Below, piece after piece: positions 28,513 through 37,971 of a stretch of 64,000 nt of DNA. The notes below the pieces were generated by a model, which was not told where the DNA came from, did no database searches, and saw only the letters and a program-made list of their open reading frames with translations. The stretch is from Pseudomonas sp. 10S4. GTDB lineage: Bacteria; Pseudomonadota; Gammaproteobacteria; Pseudomonadales; Pseudomonadaceae. Numbering within the stretch: the first letter of the stretch is position 1; each line of letters opens with the position of its first letter. The DNA is taken from assembly GCF_034344865.1 (NCBI RefSeq), contig NZ_CP133774.1:1178001-1242000 (forward strand). The letters run 5' to 3'. The translations under genes and the position numbers were made by a program.

Positions 28513-31500
28513 TTAGCCGAGGGCGGTCTTCTCCAGGTGTTGCAGGATGATCGGGTACACATCCACCACCGCGTCCTTGCCGAACATGCAGTCGATATGG
28601 CCATAACCCGGCACCACCTGCCGGCTATAGCGTTCCGGCCCGTGGACCTTGCACACCCGCTCATAGGTCCTGAGCGTGCTCTCCGGCAGGTAGCACTGGT
28701 TGTCCGCCCCGCTGATAAAGCAGATCGGCATGCTCAACCGGTCGAAGTGCGACATGTAAACGTCTTCACCCTTGAAGTTCACCAGATGACCTTTGCGCAC
28801 GATCAGCGCCAGGTGCTCGAAGGTCTGCATGTTCGACTCGCCAAACAGCTCGTGCAGGTTGTCGTGCAAGGTTTCATTGAGGGTGTCGTGGCGGTACAAC
28901 GACGCGTACATGAAGGTGATGCGGTGGCACACCGGGTTGGTGCAGTAGCCCTGGGCCTCGATCCGGGCGTAGCCGTTGAGGGCTTTGTCGTAGAGTTTGT
29001 TGAACCAGTTCTCCTTGTTGTCGGCGTAGGCGGTAAGGGATTTGACCCCGATGGCATCGAGCATCCCCGGCAAGTGCAAACCGGCCTTGAGCCCGGTGGC
29101 CGTGGCCACGACGGTATCGGCGGCTATCTGCGAGCAAACCACTGACCGCACACCTTGCAGCCCGGCCAGCAGCGACATGAAGAAGGTCGTCGCGCCGTAG
29201 CAATGCACCACGCACTGCACGTCGGCGGCCTTGGTCGCTTGCTGAATCTGGCCGATGGCAGCCTTGAAGTCGTACTCGGCGATCTGGTCGCCATTCCATT
29301 CCTTCTTGCTCGCCGGCAGCAGGATGCTCACCCGCAAATCCAGCAACCAGACGTCGTACTCGTGCTTGCACAGGTACTCCAGCAGGTTGGTCTGGATGGT
29401 GTCGGTGGAGAAAATATTCGAGCCCACACCCAGCCCGTGCACCAGCATCACCGGGCCTTTGGTGCCACCCTGATAACGGGTCAGGCGCAGTTCGACGTTG
29501 TCCTCGGTCGGGAAGAAATGCACGCTCGGAGTTGGCGCATCCAGCGGTCGTTTCAGCCGCGGTGGTGCGTCGGGGTTGAAGTAGATGTCGCCGGCAAACA
29601 CGCCGCCATAACTCTCCCAGAGAATCCCGGCGAAGAACTTGCCGAAGCGTGCCAGGCCTTCAATGCGCTCGCGCTCGTTGCGGGCGTTGAGCACCTTCAT
29701 GGTGGTCATTTGCTTGGCGAAATCGGTCGGGTGAATATGCATCACCCCGGAACCGATCACTGCACCGGTCTTGTCCGGCCCGCGATACAGCGTGACGTAC
29801 AGCGTGCTGGTGTCGTGCCAGATGTTCAGCACGCCGTTGTCTTCCGGCACGGTTTTGAAGGCGCTGAAGAAATAGTCCTGGCCGTCCTCGGCGGTCAGCT
29901 TCATGTCGTATTTCATGTGGCGCACGCCGACCTGTTCTTCGTATTGCTCGAACAGGTTGAACACGCCATTGCTGGCAGTCGCGGCTGCGGCGACAGGCCG
30001 GCGCATCCAGCGTGCCAACCAGGGTGGCGGCGTGTTCCGGTTCCTTGATCATGCGGTTGAGGTCGTTGGCGGTGATGGTCAGGGTGAACTCGATGGGCGA
30101 GTTTTCCGATTCGCCGCGAGTGGCTGCTGCTTCATACAACGGCAGGTCGGTGCCCTGAGGCTGGGTGAAGTCCTTGGAGAAGTAGCCCTTCATGGTTTCG
30201 GTGAACTGCACGCCGAGGGTCGGCGGTGCGACTTGTTTGCGCGGCGCTGAAGGCAACGTGTAATCGATCTGCCAGCCACGATCAGCCGCCAGCAGGCCCA
30301 TGTTGCGCTCGCTTACTGCCGAGATGGTCAGCAGCGGATTGACCGCCAGGGATGTCGGAATCACTGCGCCGTCGGTCACGTACAAACTGGCATACACGTC
30401 AGTGCCGCTGACACCGCTGAACACCTGGCCCTTGTGGTTGACCACGCCCTGCCCCGCATCCTCGCCCATCACGCAACCGCCCAACGGGTGGACCGAAACG
30501 ATGCTGTGTTTGAGCAACTCGGTCCAGATCGGATTCTCGACCCAAACCCCGCCCAACGCCTTGGTGCTCAGGTGTAGGCGCTCATTGCCGAGTTTGACGT
30601 TTTCCTGCTCGCCAACACCGGGCCAATCGATGCGCAACTGATCCTTGCTGTCGAGCACCATCCGGCCCTTGCCGTCATCGTGGCTCATGATCAGGTAGGT
30701 CTGCATGTTGTGCAGCGCGCCGTAATACGGCCCACGCAGGAAACTTTCGGCTTCGCGCTCCTTGTATTTCATCTTGCCGGTGAAGCTGTCGTCGGTCGCC
30801 ACGCCGATCAGCTCGGCGAACCCGGCCATGCTCGGTACCATCGGCCGGCCGAGGGCGCCGGGGATCGAGCCTTCTTCGATGACCATGCGGCTGCGCCAGT
30901 CGCCTTCGGTGCGCATGTCGATGACCGAGGTGATGCACGGGCCGACCGGGTGCAGCTCCTTGGCCGGATGCGCGCCGAAACCAATGCCGTTGATCGGCTG
31001 TTCGCAGTTATGGCCGAAGCCGAGGATGTCGACCGTTGCCGCTCATGTTTTCGCCGAGCTGGTTGGAGGTCGACAGGCCTTTGTCCCGGGAACGCAGGAG
31101 GATTTCGGTGGAACCCAGGGTCCCGGCGGACACCACCACGATGTCGGCTTTGACGAACAGCGTCGGCGCCGAGAACGTCTCGCGACCGCTGTCCAGGTAT
31201 TGGAAGTGCACGATCCAGCCATCGCCGTCGCGCTCCAGGTGCCGCACTTCGGCCTGGCAGAAAATCTCCGCGCCGTGGTTCGAGGCGTCTGGCAGATAGT
31301 TCATCAGCGTGGTGTTCTTGGCCTTGTTGTTACAGCCCGAGACGCAGTCGCCGCAGTGGTTGCAAGGCAGTTGTTCGACGCCGACGTGGTTGAGGTTGTT
31401 CGGCAGCTTGTCGAAGGTCACGTTGATCGGCGGCCGGTAAAAGTGCGCGCCTTGCTTGAGGTAATCCGCCGATTTTTTGTTGGCTTCGAGTTTGGGCAAT

Positions 31501-31964
31501 ACCGGCGAGGTGCTGGGATACGGCATGGGCTTGAGCATTTCCCGGGCCCGGGCGTAGCCGTCCTTGAGCAAGGTGTCGCGATGTTCGCGCACCGCCAGCG
31601 GCCAGCGCGGATCGTCGAACACACCGGGTTCCGGTTCCAGGGCGACGTTGGCGTTGATCAGCGAGGTGCCGCCCAAGCCACAACCGACCACCACGTTCTG
31701 CTGGGCATTGACGTGCAGGTCGAACAACCCGGTACGCGAGCCGATGTGGCCGTCCGGGTCATGCACCTGCAACTCCTCGGTGGCCGCGATCATGGTGTTG
31801 GGGTACTCGCCGGGCTGCATTTCCCGACCGCGCTCCAGCAGGCACACCCGCTTACCGGCCCGGGACAGGCGCGAAGCCGCGATCCCGCCGCCATAGCCGG
31901 AGCCGATGACGATCACGTCGTAGTGTTCCTTGATGTCGCTGATGGGCGTTGCGATCCGGGTCAT
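28513..31964 (-). CDS. GMC oxidoreductase fused to an alpha/beta hydrolase (two frameshifts)
   Basis: Removing an extra A at 31032 and another at 29995 joins three open frames into one 1149-residue protein. N-terminal FAD motif VIVIGSGYGGG (about 18-28); cholesterol-oxidase-like cysteine block CNHCGDCVSGCNNKAKNT (about 199-216); GMC C-terminal HPLGGC near the end of the oxidoreductase part. A linker of about 150 residues leads to a hydrolase domain with VHGLGVG, a nucleophile elbow HCYGA (Cys at about 921 rather than Ser), ISGADNQCY and GYGHIDC (probable Asp and His). No signal peptide is obvious. The substrate may be a sterol, terpenoid or other alcohol/ester; this is inference. First gene of the cluster with the cytochrome. 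Confidence 0.82.
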
Positions 31965-32230
31965 GGGTTTTTCCTCTCTCAGGCTGATGGGGCAACTCTG
32001 CGGTTGCCTGCTATCAATGGGCGAACGGACACCTGGCCACTGAGCGAACTCAGCGACAGCAAAGCTGTGGCGTTGGAGGGGTCAAGCGCTATAGACGGGC
32101 ACGCTGATTGGCCGCTCGGCGATGGATGCGCTTACGCAGCGAAGTCGCAGGAACCGGGACGCAGGCCGTGCAGGGAGTGGGGTGCAGGTGGTGTGGCTGG
32201 CTATCCATCACGCGTTCTCCCTGAACCAGA

Positions 32231-32239
32231 TGTGGATAA
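32231..32239 (-). other. DnaA box (perfect TTATCCACA)
   Basis: TGTGGATAA on the plus strand, the complement of the consensus. It is the only inverted member of the array. Confidence 0.7.
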
Positions 32240-32377
32240 GTAACGGTTGTCCTTGGTAAATGGTTAGTGAAGACAGGCGGCAGATTGAAGTCAAGGAAGT
32301 GCCTTAGACCTGTATGAAATCTGATCTATTACGTTCAGGCCTATGCGGGGCGTGGCTTGTAGGGTTTAGCGAACAAG

Positions 32378-32386
32378 TTATCCACA
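32378..32386 (+). other. DnaA box (perfect TTATCCACA)
   Basis: Preceded by GCGAACA and two bases, the extended motif shared by four boxes of the array. A near-consensus TTATCCAGA follows at 32464. Confidence 0.7.
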
Positions 32387-32494
32387 CCTCCACCCACAGC
32401 AAATGGGGACAAGTATGGATTTACTGGGAATACGCTTGAAAATTAGTGAAGAAAAACCGTGACTTATCCAGAAGCAGGGTTCTGGATGGCAATT

Positions 32495-32632
32495 GGTTGT
32501 TTTTTGATCTACAGCCTACAAGCCATGTTTTATATGGGCTGCAGAGGATGGCGAACACCTTATCCACAGAAGCGCCAACAGACTTTGGGGGCAACTTTGA
32601 CGGCTCTGTGGAAAACCTGCCTAAGGCTTGAT
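32495..32632 (+). repeat. Tandem DnaA-box unit 1
   Basis: Begins GGTTGTTTTTT; TTTATATGGGCTGCAG follows, then GCGAACA-CC-TTATCCACAGAAG (box at 32560-32568). The box begins exactly 65 bases after the unit start, as in units 2 and 3. Confidence 0.75.
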
Positions 32633-32676
32633 AAATCGGGGTTTACAGGCGGTTTGTCGGCGTAAAACAGTGATTT

Positions 32677-32837
32677 GGTTGTTTTTTAATCAGACGCGTC
32701 ACAACCCCGGTTTATATGGCCTGCAGCGGACAGCGAACATCTTATCCACAGAAGCGCCAACAGAGATTGGGGGCAAGTATTGGCGCGCGGGCAAAGTTAT
32801 CCTCGGGAAAAAGCTCGAAAAAACCACGGGTTAGGCT
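32677..32837 (+). repeat. Tandem DnaA-box unit 2
   Basis: Begins GGTTGTTTTTT, 182 bases after unit 1; TTTATATGGCCTGCAG follows, then GCGAACA-TC-TTATCCACAGAAG (box at 32742-32750). A degenerate TTATCCTCG is at 32797. Confidence 0.75.
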
Positions 32838-32950
32838 GGTTGTTTTTTGTACGAAGGGTTGCGGGGCTTGATTGGCGTGGGGTGTAGCGAGGGGCGAACA
32901 TGTTATCCACAGAAGGACTAACAGGGATTGTGGGTAAATCCAAAAATCCC
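32838..32950 (+). repeat. Tandem DnaA-box unit 3
   Basis: Begins GGTTGTTTTTT, 161 bases after unit 2; the middle has diverged, then GCGAACA-TG-TTATCCACAGAAG (box at 32903-32911). Confidence 0.7.
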
Positions 32951-32997
32951 TGGGGATTGTGGGTATGGCCATAACCTTTGATCGACATCGAACAAAT

Positions 32998-33085
32998 GTG
33001 GGAGCGAGTTTGCTCGCGAAGGCGGTGAATCAGGCGACATTGATGTTGGATGTGACGGCCTCTTCGCGAGCAAGCCCGCTCCCAC
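32998..33085. repeat. REP pair, type A (A7)
   Basis: Left arm has GAGCGAGTTTGCTCGCGAA (two changes), right arm the standard core inverted. It follows the DnaA-box array. Confidence 0.8.
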
Positions 33086-33105
33086 AGGGATTGGGTTCAC
33101 ATGCC

Positions 33106-33672
33106 TTATGGCCGATACATCAGATAAGCCTTGCCGGTAACCCGAATCATCGGGTGCGGTGTGATCTGGCAGGTGTCGACGATACGGAAGCCATGCCGTT
33201 GATAGAACCGACAGGCGCCGGTATTGGCCGCGTAGTCGATCAAGCTCAAGCCGTTGAGCCCCAGCTGATTGGCCCGGTCGTACGCGTAGGCGAGGAATTG
33301 TTGGCCCAAGCCCTGATTGCGCCAGCCTTCATGCAGCGCCAGGCTCGAAATATAAAGGGTGTCGGGGATTTCCATCGTGGCATACGGCGCCAGGACCGGA
33401 TCGGTGACGGGAGCGGCCAGCGGGTCGTAACGCATCACGTAGCTGTGCAGCATGCCGATGACGTTCCCCTCAGCCTGCGCGATCAGGCAGTTCTGCCAGG
33501 AGAAGTCGACGTCGTCACGGGCGTAGCGACTGGCACCGACATCCAGCAAGTCCTGGCCGGGCTGCGCCAGTTGGCTCCAGATGTAATCCGCGGCACCTTC
33601 CGATGAAATCTGAAACAAGCGAGCAATCTCCCGCGCATCCGCGCGCAGGGCCGAACGAAATTCAACTGCCAT
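33106..33672 (-). CDS. GNAT family N-acetyltransferase
   Basis: 188 residues from the ATG at 33672; the longer frame from 33729 would translate the REP. Typical GNAT layout: IRxA-like start (FRSALRADAREIARLF), the beta-strand/arginine loop LALHEGWRNQGLGQQFL with the acetyl-CoA pyrophosphate-binding Q/RxxGxG/A pattern (about 125-140), and YQRHGFRIVDT near the C-terminus. Substrate unknown. It is between REP A7 and A8 and not obviously in an operon with the downstream betaine genes. Confidence 0.85.
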   Translation of the reverse strand: MAVEFRSALRADAREIARLFQISSEGAADYIWSQLAQPGQDLLDVGASRYARDDVDFSWQNCLIAQAEGNVIGMLHSYVMRYDPLAAPVTDPVLAPYATMEIPDTLYISSLALHEGWRNQGLGQQFLAYAYDRANQLGLNGLSLIDYAANTGACRFYQRHGFRIVDTCQITPHPMIRVTGKAYLMYRP

Positions 33673-33683
33673 TATTTCCCCCT

Positions 33684-33771
33684 GTGGGAGCGGGCTTGCT
33701 CGCGAAAGCGGTGACTCAGTCGACATCAATGTTGAATGTCAGTCCGCTTTCGCGAGCAAGCCCGCTCCCAC
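33684..33771. repeat. REP pair, type A (A8)
   Basis: Facing GAGCGGGCTTGCTCGCGAA cores between the etfB-like gene and the GNAT gene, 11 bases before the GNAT start. Confidence 0.85.
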
Positions 33772-33797
33772 ATTATTAGATCTACGCTGGTTATCTG

Positions 33798-34568
33798 TTA
33801 GCGGACGACGCCTTCTTCAATCAACAACTTCAGAATTGCTTCGGCCCCGGCTTGCGCAGTGACGCCTTTAAGCACCTGCCCGCCCCCACCGCTGGCCTTG
33901 GCCGTCGCGGCTTTCATGCGGTCTGCGCCGCTTTTGGCCTTGATCACTTTCAGGCGTTTAGGCCGTGGTTTGGCCGGTTGCAGGGTTGCGACCGCCAGCA
34001 GTTCATCGTCGATGACTTCGACGTCTTCAGCCTGCAACACCCCACGCCGGGCTGGGCCGTAAGCGCTTTGCCGAGGCTTCGGCGCTGCGTTATCCACAGT
34101 CGCCAGAAACGGCAGCCGTACTTTCAAGCGACGGCGTTGACCACGTGGCAACGCTTGCAACACCAGGGCCGAATTACCGTCGATGGATTCGACCTGAGCC
34201 AGTCCCACCACCAGCGGCCAGCCGAGGCTTTCAGCCAGCAGGAACGGCAACATGCCAGAGCCCTCACCGGTTTCAGCCTGGCTGCCGGTCAGCACGACCT
34301 GCGCCCCGGCATCGCGAAGATAAGCAGTCAACGCCGGCAGCGCGTCGGCGCCTTCCGGCTGTTCCAGAACATGCAGTTGTTCCAGGCCCATGCCCAAATA
34401 GGCACGCAATGCAGGTTCCGCGACGTCGCCGGCATGCAGCACTTGCAGGTTATCCCCAGCCAGTTGCAGGCCCAGTTCCACGGCGCGCGCGTCCTGTTCG
34501 GCGCGGCGTGGCCGGCCGGAGGTCGGGTGGGCGCCGATGGACACCAGGCTGATGACGTTAGTACTCAT
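33798..34568 (-). CDS. etfB: Electron transfer flavoprotein beta-subunit-like protein of the dimethylglycine operon
   Basis: 256 residues, ETF-beta fold (VSIGAHPTSGRPRR...AVELGLQLAG; GSQAETGEGSGMLPFLLAESLGW at about 98-120, shown in part as TGEGSGMLPFLLAESLGW). It pairs with the downstream-numbered EtfA-like protein to pass electrons from DgcAB towards the quinone pool. It is the last gene of the minus-strand run dipeptidase-DUF5943-dgcA-dgcB-etfA-etfB. It is a specialised copy rather than the housekeeping EtfB. A perfect TTATCCACA lies within the gene at 34090. Confidence 0.88.
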   Translation of the reverse strand: MSTNVISLVSIGAHPTSGRPRRAEQDARAVELGLQLAGDNLQVLHAGDVAEPALRAYLGMGLEQLHVLEQPEGADALPALTAYLRDAGAQVVLTGSQAETGEGSGMLPFLLAESLGWPLVVGLAQVESIDGNSALVLQALPRGQRRRLKVRLPFLATVDNAAPKPRQSAYGPARRGVLQAEDVEVIDDELLAVATLQPAKPRPKRLKVIKAKSGADRMKAATAKASGGGGQVLKGVTAQAGAEAILKLLIEEGVVR

Positions 34569-34583
34569 AACCCTTTCCTTCCC

Positions 34584-35804
34584 TTAAGCCGCATCGCGCT
34601 TGGCGTCGTTGCGATAAGCCGCTATCGCATCGATCAAGGCTTGAAGAATCTCGGCGCTCTCGCCGATCACCGACAGGTCGGCCCGTTTGATCATGTCGCA
34701 GCCAGGATCGAGGTTGATCGCCACCACCTTGTCGCAGGCACCGATGCCTTGCAGGTGCTGAATCGCCCCGGAAATCCCCACGGCCACATAAACCCGTGCG
34801 GTGACCCAGGTGCCCGACGCACCGACCTGACGGTCGCGGGCCATGAACCCATCGTCCACCGCCACCCGCGATGCGCCTTCGGTAGCGCCCAATGCTTCGG
34901 CTGTCCTGTGGAAAAGTCCCCAGTCCTTGACCCCGTTGCCGCCAGAGAAAATGAACTCAGCTTCGGCCATTGGAATCGCCGCCGGGTCCACCGCCACCGC
35001 GCCCAAATCTTCGATACGTGACAGGCTACGAACCACGGCTGTGGATAACTCCACCGGCAAGGCTTCGTGACGGGTTTCGCTGACAGGTTCGGCGCATTCA
35101 ACAGCGGCCAGAATCAAGCGTGCTACCGGGCGCGCAAGGTCTTGCAAGCCCGCACCGGCGCGGCCGATGCATTCCTGGTCCTTGACCTGCCAGACCCGCG
35201 TGGCCGGGCGTTCGCCCAGTGCCGCGGCAAAGCGTCGACCGAGTTCGCCACCACCGCTGCGGCTGTCCGGCAGCAACCAGTGACGCGGGTTGAACTGGTT
35301 ATCCACAGCCCGCAGGCCCTGGACGCGTTGTTCCGGTGCATAACCGCTGAATTCATCACCATCGAGCACCAGCAAGCGATCGACACCTGCGGTGGCGAAA
35401 GCGTTTTCTTTGTGTTCGCCGAAAACCACTGCCAGCACCGCGCCGTCGTTGCCGGCCAACTGATGAGCGAGGCCGAGCAAGTCGCGGTCGTGGCTGCTCA
35501 AGCGACCGCCGACCATGTCCGGCACCACGCAGATGTAAAACGCTGGTGCAGGCACTTGATGCAGCGGCAGTTGCACTTCAACGGCGGCCGAACGTTTGGT
35601 CGCCCCGCCCTGCTGTGCGCCGCTGCGGTCGATGCGCTTGATGCCGTTAGGCCCGATAAAACCAATGCCATGCAGATTCTTGCGGATGACGCCGTTCGGG
35701 CCCATCCAGCTGTGTTGCGCCGGTTGCATCGCCGCGTGCAGCGGGTGCAAACGGTTACGGGCAATCCATTCGGCGCGGGGGTCGCGGCGGATAATGTCGC
35801 TCAT
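34584..35804 (-). CDS. etfA: Electron transfer flavoprotein alpha-subunit-like protein of the dimethylglycine operon
   Basis: 406 residues, longer than housekeeping EtfA (about 310) because of an N-terminal extension of about 90 residues. The C-terminal FAD-binding domain is clear: SRIEDLGAVAVDPAAIPMAEAEFIFSGGNGV region, GASGTWVTARVYVAVGISGAIQH and NLDPGCDMIKRADLSVIGES (quoted in part). Start at 35804 overlaps the dgcB stop by one base (TGATG), with GGAGG upstream, so the two are coupled. Expected to dimerise with the EtfB-like protein and accept electrons from DgcB or DgcA. Confidence 0.88.
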   Translation of the reverse strand: MSDIIRRDPRAEWIARNRLHPLHAAMQPAQHSWMGPNGVIRKNLHGIGFIGPNGIKRIDRSGAQQGGATKRSAAVEVQLPLHQVPAPAFYICVVPDMVGGRLSSHDRDLLGLAHQLAGNDGAVLAVVFGEHKENAFATAGVDRLLVLDGDEFSGYAPEQRVQGLRAVDNQFNPRHWLLPDSRSGGGELGRRFAAALGERPATRVWQVKDQECIGRAGAGLQDLARPVARLILAAVECAEPVSETRHEALPVELSTAVVRSLSRIEDLGAVAVDPAAIPMAEAEFIFSGGNGVKDWGLFHRTAEALGATEGASRVAVDDGFMARDRQVGASGTWVTARVYVAVGISGAIQHLQGIGACDKVVAINLDPGCDMIKRADLSVIGESAEILQALIDAIAAYRNDAKRDAA

Positions 35805-37753
35805 CAGTGGGCCTCCGCAGGTTCACGTTTGGCCGGGGTGCTCGGCTTGCTCGGTGCGGCGTCTTCGAGCAATGCATCGGCCACCAGTTCGGCGATGTCC
35901 TTGATCAGCGGACGCGGTTCGACCACGCCTTCGAGCATCGCGGTGCATTGTGGGCAACCCACAGCTACCAGTTCGGCGCCGGTTTCACGAATGTCGTCCA
36001 TGCGCATGTCGGGGATCCGTTGCTTGCCCGGAATGTCGGTGATCGGCGCACCGCCACCGCCACCGCAGCAGCGCGAGCGGAAACCGGAGCGTTGCATTTC
36101 CTTCACTTCAATCCCGAGGGCGCGCAACACTTCACGCGGCGCCTCGTATTCACCGTTGTAGCGACCGAGGTAGCACGGGTCGTGATAAGTCACGCTGGTG
36201 CCTTTGTGCTGGCCGAGGTTCAGGGCGCCAGCGTCGATGATTTCGGCCATGTAGGTGCTGTGGTGCTGCACGAGGTAGTTGCCGTCGAAGGCGCCGTACT
36301 CGTTTTTCAGCACGTGGAAGCTGTGCGGGTCGCAGGTGACGATGCGGTTGAAGCTGTATTTGGCCAGGGTCTGGATGTTGCGTTTGGCCAACAACTGGAA
36401 GGTCGCTTCGTCGCCCAGGCGTCGGGCCACGTCACCGCTGTCGCGTTCTTCAAGACCGAGCACCGCGAAGTCGACCTTGGCCGCTTTCAGCACTTTGACG
36501 AAGGCGCGCAAAGTGCGCTGGTTGCGCATGTCGAAGGCACCGTCGCCGGCCCAGAACAGCACGTCGACCGACTTCTTCTCGCTGAGCAGGTTGAGGTTCA
36601 AGTCCGCCGCCCAGTTCATCCGCCCGCCTGGGGCGAAGCCGCCAGGGTTGTCAGTGGCGATCAGGTTTTCCAGGACTTCGGCGCCCTTGTTTGGCGTGGC
36701 GCCTTTTTCCAGCGTCAGATGGCGGCGCATGTCGACGATGGCGTCGACGTGCTCGATCATCATCGGGCATTCCTCGACGCAGGCGCGGCAGGTGGTGCAG
36801 GACCAGAGGGTTTCGGCGTCCACCAGACCGTTAACGATCGGTTGATGCGGGTTACCGGCGTGTTCACCGATGGCTTTGCCTGGGTACGGGCTGCCGGCGA
36901 AGTTGGCGTCGGTGCCACCGGCCAGGCCAACGACCATGTCTTGAATCAGTTTTTTCGGGTTCAGCGGCTGGCCGGCGGCGAACGCCGGGCACGCTGCTTC
37001 GCATTTACCGCACTGTACGCAGGCGTCGAAACCGAGCAGTTGGTTCCAGGTGAAATCCTTGGGTTTTTCCACGCCCAGCGGCGCGGTCGGGTCGCTCAGG
37101 TCCAGCGGTTTCAAACCGGTGGAACGGCCACCATTAAAGCGTTCAGCGCGACGGTGCCAGGCCAGGTGCAGGGCACCAGCGAAGGCGTGCTTCATCGGTC
37201 CGCCCCAGGTCATGCCGAAGAACAATTCCGAGACGCCCCAGAGCACGCCGACACCGAGGATTGCCGCCAACAGCCAACCGCCGAAGTTTTCCGGGAGGAT
37301 GCCGGCGACCGGCAGGGTCAACAGGAAGAAGCTCGCGGAGAATGCCAACAGGCTTTTGGGCAAACGCATCCATGGCCCTTTGGACAGGCGGGCCGGTGGG
37401 TGGCGACGGCGCAGGAACATGAAAATCGCACCGACGAACATCACCGCCGTCATCAGCAACAGTGCATAGCCGAGGAAGCGGTTATGCAGGCCAAAACCGT
37501 GCACCAGAATTGCCAGCACGATGGACGCCACCGCACCACCGGCCGTGGCCACGTGGGTGTTGGCGATGTATTTGTCCCGCGCGACCACGTGGTGCAAGTC
37601 GACCATGTAGCGCTTGGGCATGGCCAGCAGGCCGCCGATCAGGTCGACTTTCGAAGCCCGGCCCCGGCGCCACATAGCCACCCGCCGCAACGCGCCCAGG
37701 ACACCCAGGCCCAGGGCAGCGAACAGCAGGATTGGAAGAAGGGTGTTCAACAT
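35804..37753 (-). CDS. dgcB: Dimethylglycine demethylation Fe-S protein DgcB
   Basis: 649 residues. About five N-terminal membrane segments (residues 5-200) are followed by two ferredoxin-like 4Fe-4S motifs, CVQCGKCEAACP (about 246-257) and CTTCRACVEECP (about 318-329), and two CCG domains (CYLGRYNGEY; CCGGGGGAP). This heterodisulfide-reductase-like layout indicates a membrane electron-transfer subunit. With DgcA it is required for conversion of dimethylglycine to sarcosine in Pseudomonas. Starts 218 bases after dgcA, with a REP between. Confidence 0.93.
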   Translation of the reverse strand: MLNTLLPILLFAALGLGVLGALRRVAMWRRGRASKVDLIGGLLAMPKRYMVDLHHVVARDKYIANTHVATAGGAVASIVLAILVHGFGLHNRFLGYALLLMTAVMFVGAIFMFLRRRHPPARLSKGPWMRLPKSLLAFSASFFLLTLPVAGILPENFGGWLLAAILGVGVLWGVSELFFGMTWGGPMKHAFAGALHLAWHRRAERFNGGRSTGLKPLDLSDPTAPLGVEKPKDFTWNQLLGFDACVQCGKCEAACPAFAAGQPLNPKKLIQDMVVGLAGGTDANFAGSPYPGKAIGEHAGNPHQPIVNGLVDAETLWSCTTCRACVEECPMMIEHVDAIVDMRRHLTLEKGATPNKGAEVLENLIATDNPGGFAPGGRMNWAADLNLNLLSEKKSVDVLFWAGDGAFDMRNQRTLRAFVKVLKAAKVDFAVLGLEERDSGDVARRLGDEATFQLLAKRNIQTLAKYSFNRIVTCDPHSFHVLKNEYGAFDGNYLVQHHSTYMAEIIDAGALNLGQHKGTSVTYHDPCYLGRYNGEYEAPREVLRALGIEVKEMQRSGFRSRCCGGGGGAPITDIPGKQRIPDMRMDDIRETGAELVAVGCPQCTAMLEGVVEPRPLIKDIAELVADALLEDAAPSKPSTPAKREPAEAH

Positions 37754-37823
37754 GTGGAGCTCCCAAAGACCTCGGGGTCTTGCACGGGTTCATGTGCGTG
37801 CCGATGAAGGCCTGGCACCTACC

Positions 37824-37953
37824 TGTGGCGAGGGGCTTGCCCCCGTTCGGCTGCGAAGCAGTCGTAAACCGGCCAACGCGTTCTTACTGACAGACCGCAT
37901 TGGCTGATTTTGGGGCCGCTTCGCAGCCCAACGGGGCAAGCCCCCTCGCCACA
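37824..37953. repeat. REP pair, type B, GC variant (B7)
   Basis: Inverted arms TGTGGCGAGGGGCTTGCCCC and complement, between dgcA and dgcB inside the dimethylglycine operon. Confidence 0.85.
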
Positions 37954-37971
37954 GTGATGGTGGTGATGCGC

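Larger units (their letters stand above)
31965..33105. other. 1.1 kb region without a gene, carrying a DnaA-box array
   Basis: No convincing ORF on either strand: the frames present are short, lack ribosome sites and repeat one another. 31965-32230 presumably holds the GMC gene promoter. 32231-32911 carries five perfect DnaA boxes in related tandem units, and 32998-33085 is a REP. Confidence 0.75.

Noticed and set aside
29660..30916. A stand-alone GMC C-terminal gene
   Set aside because: It begins without a ribosome site in the middle of a conserved domain and joins its neighbours after one-base corrections on each side.
32446..32834. Small proteins in the DnaA-box region
   Set aside because: Several frames of 60-70 codons repeat each other because they translate the tandem units; they have no ribosome sites.
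32231..32911. The chromosomal oriC
   Set aside because: None of the usual oriC neighbours (dnaA, dnaN, rpmH, gyrB) is in the window and the boxes are spaced 160-180 bases apart, wider than in oriC.
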